Origin: Chrysomallon squamiferum | Lineage: Eukaryota; Mollusca; Gastropoda; Neomphalida; Peltospiridae | Assembly (NCBI GenBank): GCA_012295275.1 | Contig: CM022669.1 | Span: 1,665,140 to 1,729,139, forward strand | Direction: 5' to 3' | Length of the DNA stretch: 64,000 nt | The notes under the pieces: model-generated | Seen by the model: only the letters and a program-made list of their open reading frames with translations | Database searches by the model: none | What the model was told of the DNA's origin: nothing | Made by a program: the position numbers and the translations under genes | Shown: in pieces, positions 41,562-56,100 of the stretch | Layout of the letters: each line of letters opens with the position of its first letter | Numbering within the stretch: position 1 is the first letter of the stretch

Positions 41562-44500
41562 TTTTGAAGTTCAGTATCTAGTACTTTTTTGTTGTTGTAT
41601 AAATTTGTTAGTCCAAATACATGAATAATGCTTTATGCCAAAAAAATTCCAATTTTGTCTATGTTAATGAATTCTTATACATTTATTTATTTATTTATTT
41701 ATTATTATTTATTTCGTTTTATTTTATTTTAAATAATTTTTATTTTTATTTTTTTTGCAAGTATTAAATTATTTAGTTATGATTGTTACAGGATTATGTT
41801 TTCTTAATGATTTTATTAGAATTTTTATTACCCATAAATATGCTAACTACTGAAGATCTAAGGAATTCATTTCTAATCCATGTCCCAAGAGTTATACCAA
41901 AATAACAGATAATTAAAAAAAAAAAAAAAGAAAGAAAGAAAGAAAATAAAGAAAATATATGTGGTGCATTTTTCTTCTTCTTTTTGCCATTTTATCCAAG
42001 TACCTTTTTTTTCACTACAAGTTTTTTCAATGATATTTTTTTTAGTACACCTTCCTGTACACCAGGCAATGTATCAAAATCTGGTGTTAAGTGAATATTC
42101 AGACAAGGTTAATCATTTCAACAAGAAACAAATCAATACATAGACTGAATCTGAATTTTGTGTCAGTACTGGCAATAGCTTCAGTGTCATGTCAGTATCA
42201 TTTCATTTTAATAGATTAAAAATCTGAATATGTTGGAGTATTTGTTTCATGTCTGTTCTGTTTCGATATAGTTTAAGTGAGTTCTGAGCCTTGTAAGGTT
42301 TTCACAATAAAAGTAACTTAAAAATAAGCGTAAGTATTAAATCAAAGATCTAAATTTTGTTCACTGTAAATATGTTGGTATGCAAAGACATTTTTAGCCT
42401 TATTTTACTTGGACTTTTAACATACCTTACTGAATAAAGTGTAGAAAAATATGTCAAACAATGAAATCATAAGAATAAAATGAAATAAAGATGTACTACA
42501 GTCGTGCTTTAAAAGATGGAATTTTTTAACTGTATCAGTGTATGTACAGATGTATGACCAAATAAATGGATGCATATGTACATGTATTTTATATGGGTAT
42601 ATGTCTGTCTATCTATATGTATACATGTATTCAGGCACTAATTATTATCTGTAATGAATTAATAAAAGACAAATTACTCACATAATTTTTTTGAAGATCA
42701 GGATGGTCTTTTTCTATGCCATCGTCCAGTATAGTGACAGTGACTCCCTTCCCAGTGTACCCTGCTGCCCATGCCTTTTCCACATTCATATCTAAACCCT
42801 TCCCTCGATTCTGAAAAGATAAAATAGAATTATCATTTAATTATATAGCAATCATATATATTTATTAAAAATAAGTGAAGTGTAAATCATTGACAAATGC
42901 ATAATACATGCAAATATTTCTTCAAACAAATTAAAACAAACACATATAAATACATCTGCATATATGTACATATGAGTGTGTGTATGTGTGTGTGTATGTG
43001 GGTGAGTATCACATGGAGAACCAGTGTAAAATAAGAATCTACATGAAGGGCAGTTTAAACAAGCTATGATTTATATACAAGAATTGTTACTGACAGAGGT
43101 TAATTATATATTACACAAGGTTCAAAGAGCAGGGAGAAGTCACTTCTTTCTCTAGAACATTAAGGCAGAATGAAGTTTTGTAAAGGTGAAATGAAACAAT
43201 ATGAAATATCCAAGTCATTGTCATAAATATAAAATTAAACAGTTAGTGTATACATACTTCGATATATTGTTTTTATTAAAATAGGGCCTTTAATCAACTA
43301 TTTTATACACAATCATGCTTAAAGTGATAAAATTATTCAACAAAAGATTTATTCGTATGTTGTTTACAATTATTCAGACCTCTACTTATGTTGGTTTGTT
43401 AATTGTAATCTTTACTGAATGTGCAGTTCTGCACAGTCATTTATCATGTCCATATCAGTTAATTTAATCTGTATGCAAGTTTAAAAAAACTGTGTTTAAC
43501 TTCTAAGCACAACAGTAAAACAATACATTTTTATTCTTACATGATTTATGAGTTATTGTAAGCATCTTAGAAGGGACATGACAGACAACTAATTTATAAA
43601 ATAAATTGATTATATAACTGTAAATATAAATAGACATTAATGAGTTATAAGTTTCTTAGAATTCCATGACATATATGTGTGTATGTGTAGATGTGCTTTT
43701 TCGTGTGGACATGTACTGTGTATATTTTTGTACACATAAAAATATGTACAATGTATTGTCTGCTGTGAGATCCTGATTGACAATACATAAAGGCAAAAAT
43801 CTGCATGTGACTAAGCAAAATATTTGCAGTTTACACCATGAAAACTGAATATTATTATTCATTTCACTTTTCTGTCATGCAATATTTGCCTTGAGAAACA
43901 ATGAACAATTATACATAACTCAAAAACTGGTGAATAAATTATCAGCTGTGACAATGATTTAACTGATAATTCTCCAACACTGGCAACAGAACGACAGATA
44001 GCCAATCAAAGCAGTCTGGTATTAAGACACAAAATTAAAGACAAGCAATAGTCCAAAAGTTAAGAATTGTAAATAAGGCACAAATTAAGACAGAATGTTG
44101 ATACTAAAGCACAAATTATGACAAAAGATAGGTCCTGAAACAAAACAAATTACAACACGACCAATAGCATATAAAATTATTTCAGTACCAAACCATTTAT
44201 CTGGCTTCCAGAAATCCAGAAAATTCAGAAACTGAACTATTTTATATTTTCTGAAAACTGACAACTCTAAAATCTGGTATGCTGTAGCTCACCACTCAGC
44301 AGCAATTGTTTTTGTTTCTGTGACTGTGACTGATGGAGATGAAAGTATCCTCTTCAATATGTAACTCTTAAGAATTATATAAGCTATATGTGATGGAGAC
44401 AGAAGTCTCCTGTTTAATAGATGTTAGATTTCCTTAAAAATTATGTAACCTGCAGTGAGGTGTTTTGGGGGACTGGCTTGTGCCTGCTAAAGTTCCAAAC

Positions 44501-47500
44501 AGTTTTGTTTTTGTCTTTACTTAATGTTCATCTGATGTATTATTATAGTCATATAGTAAGAAATGCAATTAATTTGTACCTGTATCTTTTAAATAAAAAT
44601 TATGTTGTTTGCTTTTCTTTGTTAAATTTTCTTCCTATTTATTATACATGGCATTCTATACAAGTATTTAAAGACTTTTAATGGTCTAATAAAGATCAAA
44701 CAGACTCTACTTTACAAATTAATTTGTGTCTATTAAATACAGTTTCTTTCTTTTCTTTTTTCTTTTTGTTTATTTTATATTTAAGTATATATTAAACTTG
44801 TGTCCAGAAATGGAAACCACCTCCCATCCCAAGCTTGCTGGATAAATGGTATTATGATATTTTCTGAGATATTTACAGAACAAGGTAACTTCTGATAACT
44901 AAAAACATTTGACCAACAAGTTGAAAGAATATCTTTCCAGGCTGTTGTTGTGATAATCACACTTCCTCCACCTGTGACATCATAAGCATCTCACAAAGAG
45001 AACCAAACAAGCAATTACTTTGTTTCTTTTTTTGTGTGTGATATTTTTGCTTTTACCAAAATTCAGTTATTTGTTTTATGTGTTAAGTGGCACAGATCAA
45101 AATAAAGTCTGGGTATTATGAAATTGTGATCTCTGAAATGAATACTTCTTCAGTAATGTGATTTCTTTTCCCTATCATTTATACCCTCATCTTCCATAGC
45201 CTTTCACACATATTTACATATGGATTCTGTCAAAACCAGGTTCACTTTGGACCAGTGACAACATGCCTGAATAGAAAGACTGCTGGAAGCAGGTCTTAAA
45301 GTTGCCTGTGCACTCTCCTAACTTTGATTTGTCTGATGTTAAAAACTGAGGTTTCATAAACCCAGCCAGTATCTGACTTAAAGTCAGGTACTCTGAGCTG
45401 CTTGGAGAACTGAATTGTTTTTATTGTTTTGTTTGGGTTTTTTAAAATACGTCTTGAAATGGGCAGTATTTTGAATCTTGCCTGCTTAAAACATGATAAA
45501 ACAACCAATTCAGATTCTTTGACTTGCTCTTTGGTTTCTTAATGTTGAAATGTTTGTTTTATATAGCTGCCAGTTATGGTCATTACATTTTAGAATGTTA
45601 TATTCCTGTCTTAAATTATATAGCCAAATATTTTATTTACTTAGTAGATTTGATGAAAGCTCTACCAATTATTTACTGCAATGAAAGTTCATTTTTTTAC
45701 ATTACTTTGTTATTATAAATTCAGTAAACAACACAAAATAGGCACCATACATATCTGTCATTAAATTTAAATGAATGAATTTACTTAGGTATCAACAAAC
45801 AGTTTTGGAACAGAGGAATGACATAATGAGCAAGAATGTCATCGTTGAGCATTTAAATTGCCATCAATGATGACTAATGGTGAATGATAACCATGAGCAA
45901 TGGCTGCCCACACCATGACAGAACCCCCACCCCCAAAATGATCTCATTCAAGAAAACAACAGTCAGCATAGCATTCATTTCTCCTATGGTAGCAGCACAC
46001 CCTGCCATCATCAAGTTGTAGAGAAAATCTGGATTCATCCAAAAAAAGAACAGCAGTCCAGCGTTGCTGTATCCAAAAGTGTGTACATGTGCCCAGTTAA
46101 GACGATTTAGACAATGATGACATCGTCCATGTAAACCATTCTCCCACAGACGATTATGAACAATTTGCCCACTGATTCAGTTATTATGAAGCCCAGGTGT
46201 GTTGGCAGTAGTAGCATTGGCAGTTTGGAATTGATTGTGCTCATGATATAGCAGTCTTGACCATGTATTGTAACATGCAGAGATTTCGTTTTACTCTACT
46301 AGAACTCCCAACATGCCTTACAACATCTTCTGTTGACATGTCAGCATCAAGCACGCCAATCACATGTTTGCGTAAATTATTGGGTGTTCTTAGCATACTA
46401 AAAATGCTAAATGCAAATGTCATCCGTTGGCATTTGGTTCATTGGTATGCAGATTTTAAAATCATCAAATAAACTAAATATCTACTGTCAATGAAAGTTA
46501 GTATCTTTAAATATACAAAAATTTGTTGTTATTATGGCTGTTAATGAAATTTTTGCAGTGTAATATTTCATTAATCTTACTTTGCCTTCTTTAATATTAT
46601 AATTTGTATATTTAATTAATTTGCAAAATATACAATGTCACAGTAGTTTAAGAACTGTTCTTCAGAAATAAAAAATGTTTTTCAATCCTCCTCCTTCTCA
46701 ACAGGAACAAAGTAATACTATTTTTCCCATTGCAGTCTAATCAGCTTGTATTTCTAACACTATGATCAGTGAAAAGTGAACTTTGTATTAATAGAAACTG
46801 TGGTGTTCAAATATTAAGTAATTATTTTGAAACCAGTCTTATGCTGACTATCACTGGACATGTACTGAAAGAAGTGTTTCACCTTTAAATGCCAGTGTTA
46901 AAGATGAATTGCATAAACATTATCTAGACATGCCTATAATGCTAAAAGCCACCATGCCAAATTGCAAAAACTGAAGATTATTCTAAATGAAACATTCCAT
47001 AAAACTGTACCATTCATCATAAAAGATGAAAATGTCTGCTCATTGGTATGCTGAATAAGCAACTCAACTTATGTATTTTATCATGACATTAAAGGATCTA
47101 ATCTCAAATATGTATCACACAATGTGTTATCTTATGAAATGCACCCTGATAAATGATCAGTCTATGTTTAAGATATAAAATTGTCAGTGATGTGCTCGTA
47201 GAGCTTCCATGGAAAATTGAACATGTTTTCTACTGAACTGATGGTGATGGATCACAGTTAAAGAACAAGTATAACTGTTAATCTCTGGCATCACATTCAA
47301 ACTCTGTCATTTCATCTACAGGATAGTGATTCCAGTAACTCAGTCATTCCACTGTGTGAGTTCTTTATCTGTGGCCTGTGCTAAGAATTCACAATGTGGT
47401 GATGATCTGATAGTTCTTAATCACTTCAACAATGTGAAGCATACTGAAGAATTGCCTGTTAAGCCAACAGAAAAGAAAGTGTCATCCTGGCAGAATATTC

Positions 47501-49548
47501 AACAAAGAAATCTAAAAATATTTTTCTTAGGCTAAACTATCTCCAAAGATGGATTTGAAACTGATAAACATTCCTTCAAGCAAAAGGTGATAACACACAG
47601 TGTTTGGTTTGCCTGTTAAAGAATATAGAGACAGGGTTGAGGAAAACCAAATCAAGAGTATGAATGAAATTCCTACAATGGATCATTATCAGCAGCATAT
47701 ATTCCAACATGACTTGTCAATTAATGAGTGAACAGAAATTTTTTTAAAAATAAAAAAGATTGAAAAAATAACTTGAACTTCACCTTTGACATGTGTTCAC
47801 ATAATGATAACAATAAAACATTCTACTTAGTTTTGTTAAAAAAATTAATTAATCAACTGTTTTAGCACACTGGACAAATTGTACATGCTGGTTCATAATT
47901 TTCAAAAACTAAAATTAACATTGTAAGTGTGGTTAGGTGGTATTCTGAAACAGACTGTATACACTACTACAGAATGTATTTTAGAAAGCATCTTACTTGC
48001 TGGAAGAAAAGAGTTTGGGAATTTAAGACATTGTAACAAGTATGATGTCCAAATCTTGTACATCCTGGCATATTTTACTTTTGAATTTCTGAGTAAAATA
48101 TTACATGACAGTCAAAATCAGACATGGCATACTTATAGTACCATGTGCTTAATTTCTATAAAAGGTCAAACATCAGTTGCTATGAAAACAGATTTTTAGT
48201 GAATGGGTATTAATAAGTGAAAATGTCACTTCCTGGCTCAACTCATTATCACAGAACCCACCCATATATATAGTTCTATTTTATAATACAATAGAAGTGT
48301 GTATGTATTTACATATATATTTGCCTAAATGTGTGAGTGAGAGTGAAGTATGTATGTGTAAATAAATGACTGTATGTTAGTATTAATCATAACTTATTAA
48401 TAACATGGAAACTTACAATGATTAATTCCATATAATTTAAAACAATGGTTCTGAAAATTAGACATCTTCCAAAACAAAAGAACTTGTTTACTTCCATGAC
48501 ACTTACTTAAAATCATGAGCTGTGAAAAAAACATTTTTAAAAACATGACAGAACCATTAAACAAATAGTGTTAAATATTTCTTTTCCCAGTTTGTTTTGA
48601 CAAAGATGTCAGGATAAAAGATAAACAAGATCTATTATTAAATACTATCTACTTCAAAGCAGAACTGACAAACCAGAATATGAGAAAATATTTCTAAGAA
48701 TTTAGTTTTGATCACAAGAATTTGCTATAAATTATGGTTCATCTGGTTTCAATTCTTCTTTATAATCTTCAAAAATCTTTAAACAAATACGTTATTGATT
48801 TTACTAACAAAAAACCCTGAAAGGAAATGAAACTCAAATATGGTAAATCATGACATTAATGTGTAAAAGTAACAAAACCAATACAACTGTCCACAAAAAT
48901 TTATCTCCAGTCTGTTATATATTAGACAAGTTGAAAATATTAACGGGACAAAAATGTTTACCTGTCAGTGGCAGAAAATGTATGCTGTTGCATCAAGATT
49001 ACATATACTTCCATTAATCACTAAAACTTAGTGGAAAAATCCCAAAGCCTACAATCCTAGATGTTAAATCAAAAAAATATTTAGAAAGGTTCTGTAATTT
49101 TGAAATCTTAATGGGAATGGAATGCTAAGATTGGAAGTAATGAAAATGTATCCTGGTGAATCTACATGGCAAATTGTTCAACAGTTGCATATGTGCAAAA
49201 AAATAAAAATAAAAACTTTTTCAGTGGTTTACATAAAATTTTAATCATCATGTTGCATACTGAATTGAAAATATGACCACTCTTAAAGGAATGTATGCTT
49301 TACTTTCTGAATTGAACATATTTAACAAAATAAATTATTACTAATACTGTTATCAAAATAATTAACTTTTATTGACTGTTTGTAAAAATAAAATAAATTA
49401 GATTTTTGTTGTGTTTTGGATTTACTTGGTTTATTTTATTTATTTTTTTATTTTTTATTTTTTGGTTTTTGTTGTAAATTAATTGTATATTCTAAAATAC
49501 AGATATCAAATACTATCTTATCACATTTAAAAACATTGCTTTAAAACA

Positions 49549-49588
<40 letters not shown>

Positions 49589-50459
49589 TGAAAACCACAA
49601 AGGTTCAAAACAACTTCTGGGAATTCTACATCAGAAAGACCAAGTGAAGAGGTGTTTTAAAACTTCTGATTCGGTTAATTTTGACACAATTCAAAATTCT
49701 CAGGATAATTCTGTTTATTTTTATCTGTAACATAGCCTATTTTAAATATTGAGAACAAAGAAATAACTTTGTGTGAAAACAATATTTTTATATACATGGA
49801 TGTAAGTAATGCTTGTGATGAAACTAAGAAAATGTATTTTCTTATGATCAAAAATATCCTGTTTAATAAAAAATGATAAAAATTATTTTCGCAGAGGCTA
49901 GGGTAGACTGAAGTTATTTCACTCAAAGAATATCATTTCCATATTTAAATAGTTTAGGACAAACAAGATAGATGCACTTTTACTAATTACACGTAAAAGT
50001 GGTAATTCCACTATCTAGAATAATCAGTACCTAACTTTCTATGACACCACCACTTGATTTTGGATGTACTACTAAGCAAGTACATCATGAAATTGAATAA
50101 CAGAATCTTATTTCTAGTTATTTAGAGAAATCAAGCTAAGCATTGGCTGTTGTGCAGTACTATCTAGAGAAATCGAGATACTTAACACTATCCCATTTCA
50201 CACAGTGGTTTGTTTCCAGATCAAGAAACATTACCCTTCACCTGGCCATGATTATCTAGAGAATCTAGTAAGAGATGAATGTACTATTTTAACTGAGCAA
50301 AAAAAGTCACACATGAAAAATATAAAATTTCTTTTTAACTTGGTTTTTATTATTATTATTATTGCTGCTGTTGTTATTTTATTTTGATGTAATTTTTTTT
50401 TTTACTTAAATCTCTTTATTTCTTGTTCTTTCTTCATACTATGTATTCATTTGTTGTCT

Positions 50460-50521
<62 letters not shown>

Positions 50522-52284
50522 CACACACACACACACACACACTCATATCAGATTTCATTTTTATTGTTTTTGTTAAAGCAAATAGTTCCATACATTATTT
50601 GCTTTAACATGTTAAAATAAATACAGAGTAATCAAAAAATAAAACCAAGTTAAATATCAGAATAGTTATAACATTTTAGAAATATTTAAGTGTTGAACAA
50701 TCTCATATAATCAGATATATTAACAGTTACTATATGTTTTTATGAATATACACATTTCAAATAATTATAGGCTGATGAAAATGATGGTTATAACATAACC
50801 GTGCAGTTGGTATAAAGAGAAGATAAAAACTATAAATGCTCTGCAATTAAACCTAACAAATCTATGACACAAATGGGCTTCTTCTGAAACCTGTCATAAT
50901 GGTTTCAAATGACTGGAGTATTATGTAAATGTACAGCTGTGTGATTATCTGCATATACAGTTAATGGACAAAGCTTGTCTGTACAGATAGTTATATATTA
51001 GAACTGTACAGAGTTACAGTTTAGACAATCTTTGGGGAGTTTTTAACATGAAAACTGTATAAGCTGGAAACATACTTACAAGATGATTGTAAAAAGCCAC
51101 TTACACCCAGTATATACATGCATATGCATGTTAAGAGGGAGAGAGATTTAATTATCAACTGTAAGCATTCCATGTAATTTTCTTTGAATATATTATTATT
51201 GTAATCATGCGAACATTATCTACACCTATTAATCTCATCTAATAAAAACCATATATATATTTTTATATATATAATGTAAGAAGATTTAATATCTTTGTTT
51301 GTTTTTAAACCTCCAGTTTTGAGATCATGGAATTTCTCCACTGATAAAGCTGTATGAATTGACTTAAAACTCATTAATCCAGGATTATGACCTGATATAC
51401 AAGCTGTTTCTACTTTTTTCTGTATTGCATGTTTTTATACTTAGTGAATATTTTTTATGTGTTCTTGAACAAGGACACTAGGACCAACAGGGTATATATT
51501 TTCCATTTGACTATTTCTATTTGTAATTTTAGTTAGGCCAATTGCCTAGGGACTGATATCCAATAGTAAGTACACATCTACACTACCCATCTTCTAGCAC
51601 AGCTGCACCTAATAATAAGCCTCTCAACCAAGGAATTAAATTTACAAATGAAATTATGAAACCTAAACTCATTATTTTACAGAATACATACTTGTGAATT
51701 TTATTTTTCTGCAGTGGCTACATTGTTAGTCAAATGACAATTACTAACTGTCACCGATCATATACACAATGAGGCACTTGACACACCAGTGCCTGGTTCC
51801 TTCCTTGCTTGAATCTGCTTATCCATGAACTCAGTCTGATGATTAATATTTCCTGTAGAAAACATTTCTCTACAGATTCTGTTCTTCCTAAAGGATTTGT
51901 CAAACTTCTTCAACATGCTATAGAAGAAGTTTGACAAATCATTTTATGTAGACATTAGCATTTACTTTACCTTACATAGGATGTATGCTGGGATCCGATA
52001 GAGCTGTGTAAAGGTCCCAGGCTTGCTGAAAAGATCCAAACTGCCATTTCTTAATCTGATTCCAACTAAGTACATGGCTGCAATTTGGTCATCTCTGCTT
52101 ACTGCTTCCACAGCCTGTTTATTAATGCTTTATCAGAAACATCTGAGGTAGCCCCACCCTGCCAACTTTGCATTTAGATCATCTACATAAGTTCTATGCC
52201 CAGCTGTCATTCCATGTTATGATATTGATTCCATGTTCCATATCACAGGAAAAGCTATTTCCTTTTCATTTAGTGTGTGTGCAT

Positions 52285-52317
<33 letters not shown>

Positions 52318-52731
52318 CGAGAGAGAGAGTCAGACAGACAGACAGACAGAGAGACTGCATGTTTGTGTCTGTAACAAGATTAGGAACTGTGTATATTATG
52401 TGTATTTAACAATCACAAAAACACATATACACACAATTAATTACTTTGAAAAGAAGTGAAAAGACTTTCCACATATGTGATGGTTACATCTATTTCAGTT
52501 ATTACTAAACAACCAGATAAGATTACATATAAAGCTTACATAGTAAACAAATGTGAAGTTTACCTACTGTTTAAAAATGATTTAATATTTTGAAATTAAC
52601 ATGATGTGTATTTCTGTACATTTATAAAAACAAAAAGAAACTTTGGGAAATGGTATGACACTTTTGTTTTCTTTTCTTTAAATTTATTTACTTATTTATT
52701 TTTCTGCTTTGTTTTGTTACTTCTGGAAATG

Positions 52732-52763
<32 letters not shown>

Positions 52764-53072
52764 TCTTTAACCAGCCTAGTTTTTGTGATATTTGTGAAAT
52801 GGACAAAACAATAAAATGAATCTCATAGAAATTGATACCCATGAAAATGCATTAATCTTGTGTTACTTAATTACAATGAAACTGCTACCAGACTAATCAA
52901 CCCTTGCACAGAAACAGTACTGAAATGAATACTGAAAGGTAATATTACCAATAATCCAGAAAAGAAAAGCATCAATAAATTTAATTATGCAGTAAGATCA
53001 AAATCATACACTCAGTATCAGTACATTATTTTATTGTATTTTTCAAACAACATACATTTTCAGTTTTTTTTA

Positions 53073-53121
<49 letters not shown>

Positions 53122-56100
53122 TGCCAATTTCTCTCAAATTCTTCATCACACTTATTATTTTTAATTTCCAAATGATGTCGAATATGCCTATGTGATATCT
53201 TATATTAATATTTAATATTGTGTTCAATCAGGTTTCTGTCAATGTCAATGTCAAGAAGCCAACAAAAATGAGAGACTTACCAGGGCTCAGTCTAGCAGTT
53301 ACCAACATGTTTTAATTAATGGCCACCTGATAAGGAATTAAATACTAAACTGACAGCAATCTAAATAAACCAGTAATTCTGTCTATCCACTATCTTAACA
53401 CAAGTTAAGGTATATCTACTGTTTAATTATAAGACATAATAAAAAGGAATATAATAATTTCTAAAACATTTATGATATAGTTAAGTATCAGCTGAACATT
53501 GAAAATAAATCTTCTAGTAACTATTGTAGAACAATGGGAGCAAACCAACATAAAAACACAGGGAAAATCAAACAATTTATAATTTATCTATAATTAGACA
53601 TCACACCAGATCAAAACTAGAATAAGGCAATGACTTATCACATTCATTCATGAAGAAAATGCCAGTCATGAAGACCTAACCGTCTACAGCTCAACTGACA
53701 GAATATGTGTGTGTGTCCTGTCTATGTGTAACATTTTCCATTACTGCATTAACAAACTTTATTCATTCTGTTTGTATAATTCTTTTAAGCTTTTGGACAG
53801 ATCAAATTATATCATTTTCTGATCACTTGGGACATCGCTACACATTCATCTTTTCTACAGTTTAGTCTGGAAAGGTTTCAAGAAGGTCAGTATCAGTATG
53901 TGACATGAATTATACTCTGTAGTTTACAATCTTGCTTTAAAATGATAAATCTTTTAAATATTCTAAGTTTAATACTATTACTTAAGTTTTAAATCTACAT
54001 CCTCAGGTTTTCTAACACTAATGTTTTAGTTTTCTTTACTTTTTTCTTTTTTTTCCCACACTAAATCCCCAATGAAAAAGTCTCATAAACTGACCTCCAT
54101 GATGAGGCAGAGTTAAGAGTATCTATGTTCAACAGAACAAATACTTGCAGGCATCAATAGCCCAAGAGATGATGATAAGTTTCTGTGTCCTACACACACG
54201 TATCACATCACAGACTGAAATCTGATAATAGCTGATATTCAAAGATGCAGCACTGAAACAAAATAACTGTGTTGCAAATAACTGTAGTCAGACATTTTGG
54301 CCTGGATACTTCAGCCTCAAATATTTTTTTTTTAAAAAGAGAAAAAATAACACATTTTATTTATATCATCATAATAATAATATGGAAGAAAAAACGTAAC
54401 AGGTCTTAAGTACATTCAAATAACACGAAGTCTTCATTAGCTTGTCCACCATACATATTACATTTAGCAGATCATAATCCAGAATCTGTAAACATATTGC
54501 AAAGTTAACTTTGTAACATTTGGTACTCTTTTTTACATCTTTTCTTGAAGTAAATTCCATATTTTCTTTGTAACATAATTCTGTTGCAAGTGCACCTTCC
54601 ACATGAATACAGTCAATGAATATCAAAGTACTTACAAGTATTGTAATATTTTTATTATGAATAGTCATTTTACACACACACAATTTTGTTTTCCCTAATA
54701 AGACCAAAACATTTGCTAAAATGTAGGCTGAAATATCCTAGTTCACAGATAACACACTCCTATAGTAATAAACTGTAACAGAAGCCAACTGAAGCATTGA
54801 ATGAACTTAGTAACTGACAAAACACAACACTACTGCAGCATGTTACTCATTAGTTAATTAGAAAGAAAACACTTAATGTTCCAATTAGTTCAGCAAAAAC
54901 CACTACAGGAAGACCTCATTATAGCAACTTGTTTATGTAAAAAAACAAAAAACCTAAGTTGAATTAAAATAATCTGCTACATTGTTTTCACACTCCAAAT
55001 TTCCTGTCACACTTATGAATTTGTCTAGCATTCATAAACATCAAAATTTCTAATATTTGAAACAGTCCAATTTTATTTAAGTATAACTTAAAAATTAAAA
55101 CAAATATAAATAAATACTCAAGTGCCATAATTTTCTTTTTTGTAAATGTTAAAAAAATAAGTATTCTGAAGCATTCAGTTTAATTAAAATAATGAAACAG
55201 CATTAACTTGTTAAAACAGATGTTAGGTATGTCAAAATATTTAGTAGCCACTAATCTGAAAATTGACTTATTAACACTGATGAAAAAAAGAAATGATCTA
55301 GGTTTCTTTAAAAAGAAAACAAACAAAAAAATGACATAAAATCGATGTTTCACTTGCCAAGCAACCATTTATATAGTGCAATCTTTCAAAGAAAAAAAGA
55401 AAGAGTTAGCTTTTGCTTCTTTAAACACAAGATAAATAGAGTAATATCTGTCAGTAACTCATTTATTATAATTCTTCTTCAGAATGAAATGTCTGCTTGA
55501 TGAAAGAGGTTCAGATTAAAAACAATGACCATTATATCAATAGATTAATGGATGAATAGACAAGAATCAATAAGAAAAACAAATGAATGAACAAAGAAAT
55601 GATAAACAAAAACAAAAAAATTATCTGAAATAAATAAAAAATAGAAGAAATAAAATATATTTGAAAAAATTAATTGATTCTTACAACTTATTTATTAAGG
55701 ATAAAAATAAACAAAAAGGGAATATAAACTCTTTTTCATTCTGCATTTACTATGCTTTAAAGATGGATAAAAAAAAGGACAAGAAAACCAAAAACAACAA
55801 CAAGCAAAAGATAATAAAAATGAAATATAAAACAACACAAAATAATTTTTTATAAAGTATATTTTTCAAGTACATTTCTTTACATAAAAAGACTGAAAAT
55901 CAAATGAATGAAGTAAAGAAGAAAAGTGAAATAAAAATTTAACATATAAAAAGAATACATTAATTTTCAAGAGCATCTTGTTAATGAAAGGACAAAAAAT
56001 TAACATGAAAAATGATAGAAAGAAAAGGAATGAAAGATTAACTGAAAATAGTGGAAGTGAATTAATACTTTAAAAAAATATTTCTTTTTGTTTTCTAGCA

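Larger units (their letters stand above)
34842..42681 (-). other. Furin intron between Asp exon and calcium-linker exon
   Basis: 7.8 kb. It contains a CA-rich tract (36361-36470), a MULE-like transposase remnant (about 37045-37310) with a G-rich motif at 37035-37058, a diverged ~60-bp repeat field (39250-39930), and TTTA tracts (41525-41561, 41682-41703). The other open frames show no family signature. Confidence 0.8.

Noticed and set aside
52168-52459. Frames with alternating Arg/Glu repeats
   Set aside because: Translation of the (GA)n microsatellite.
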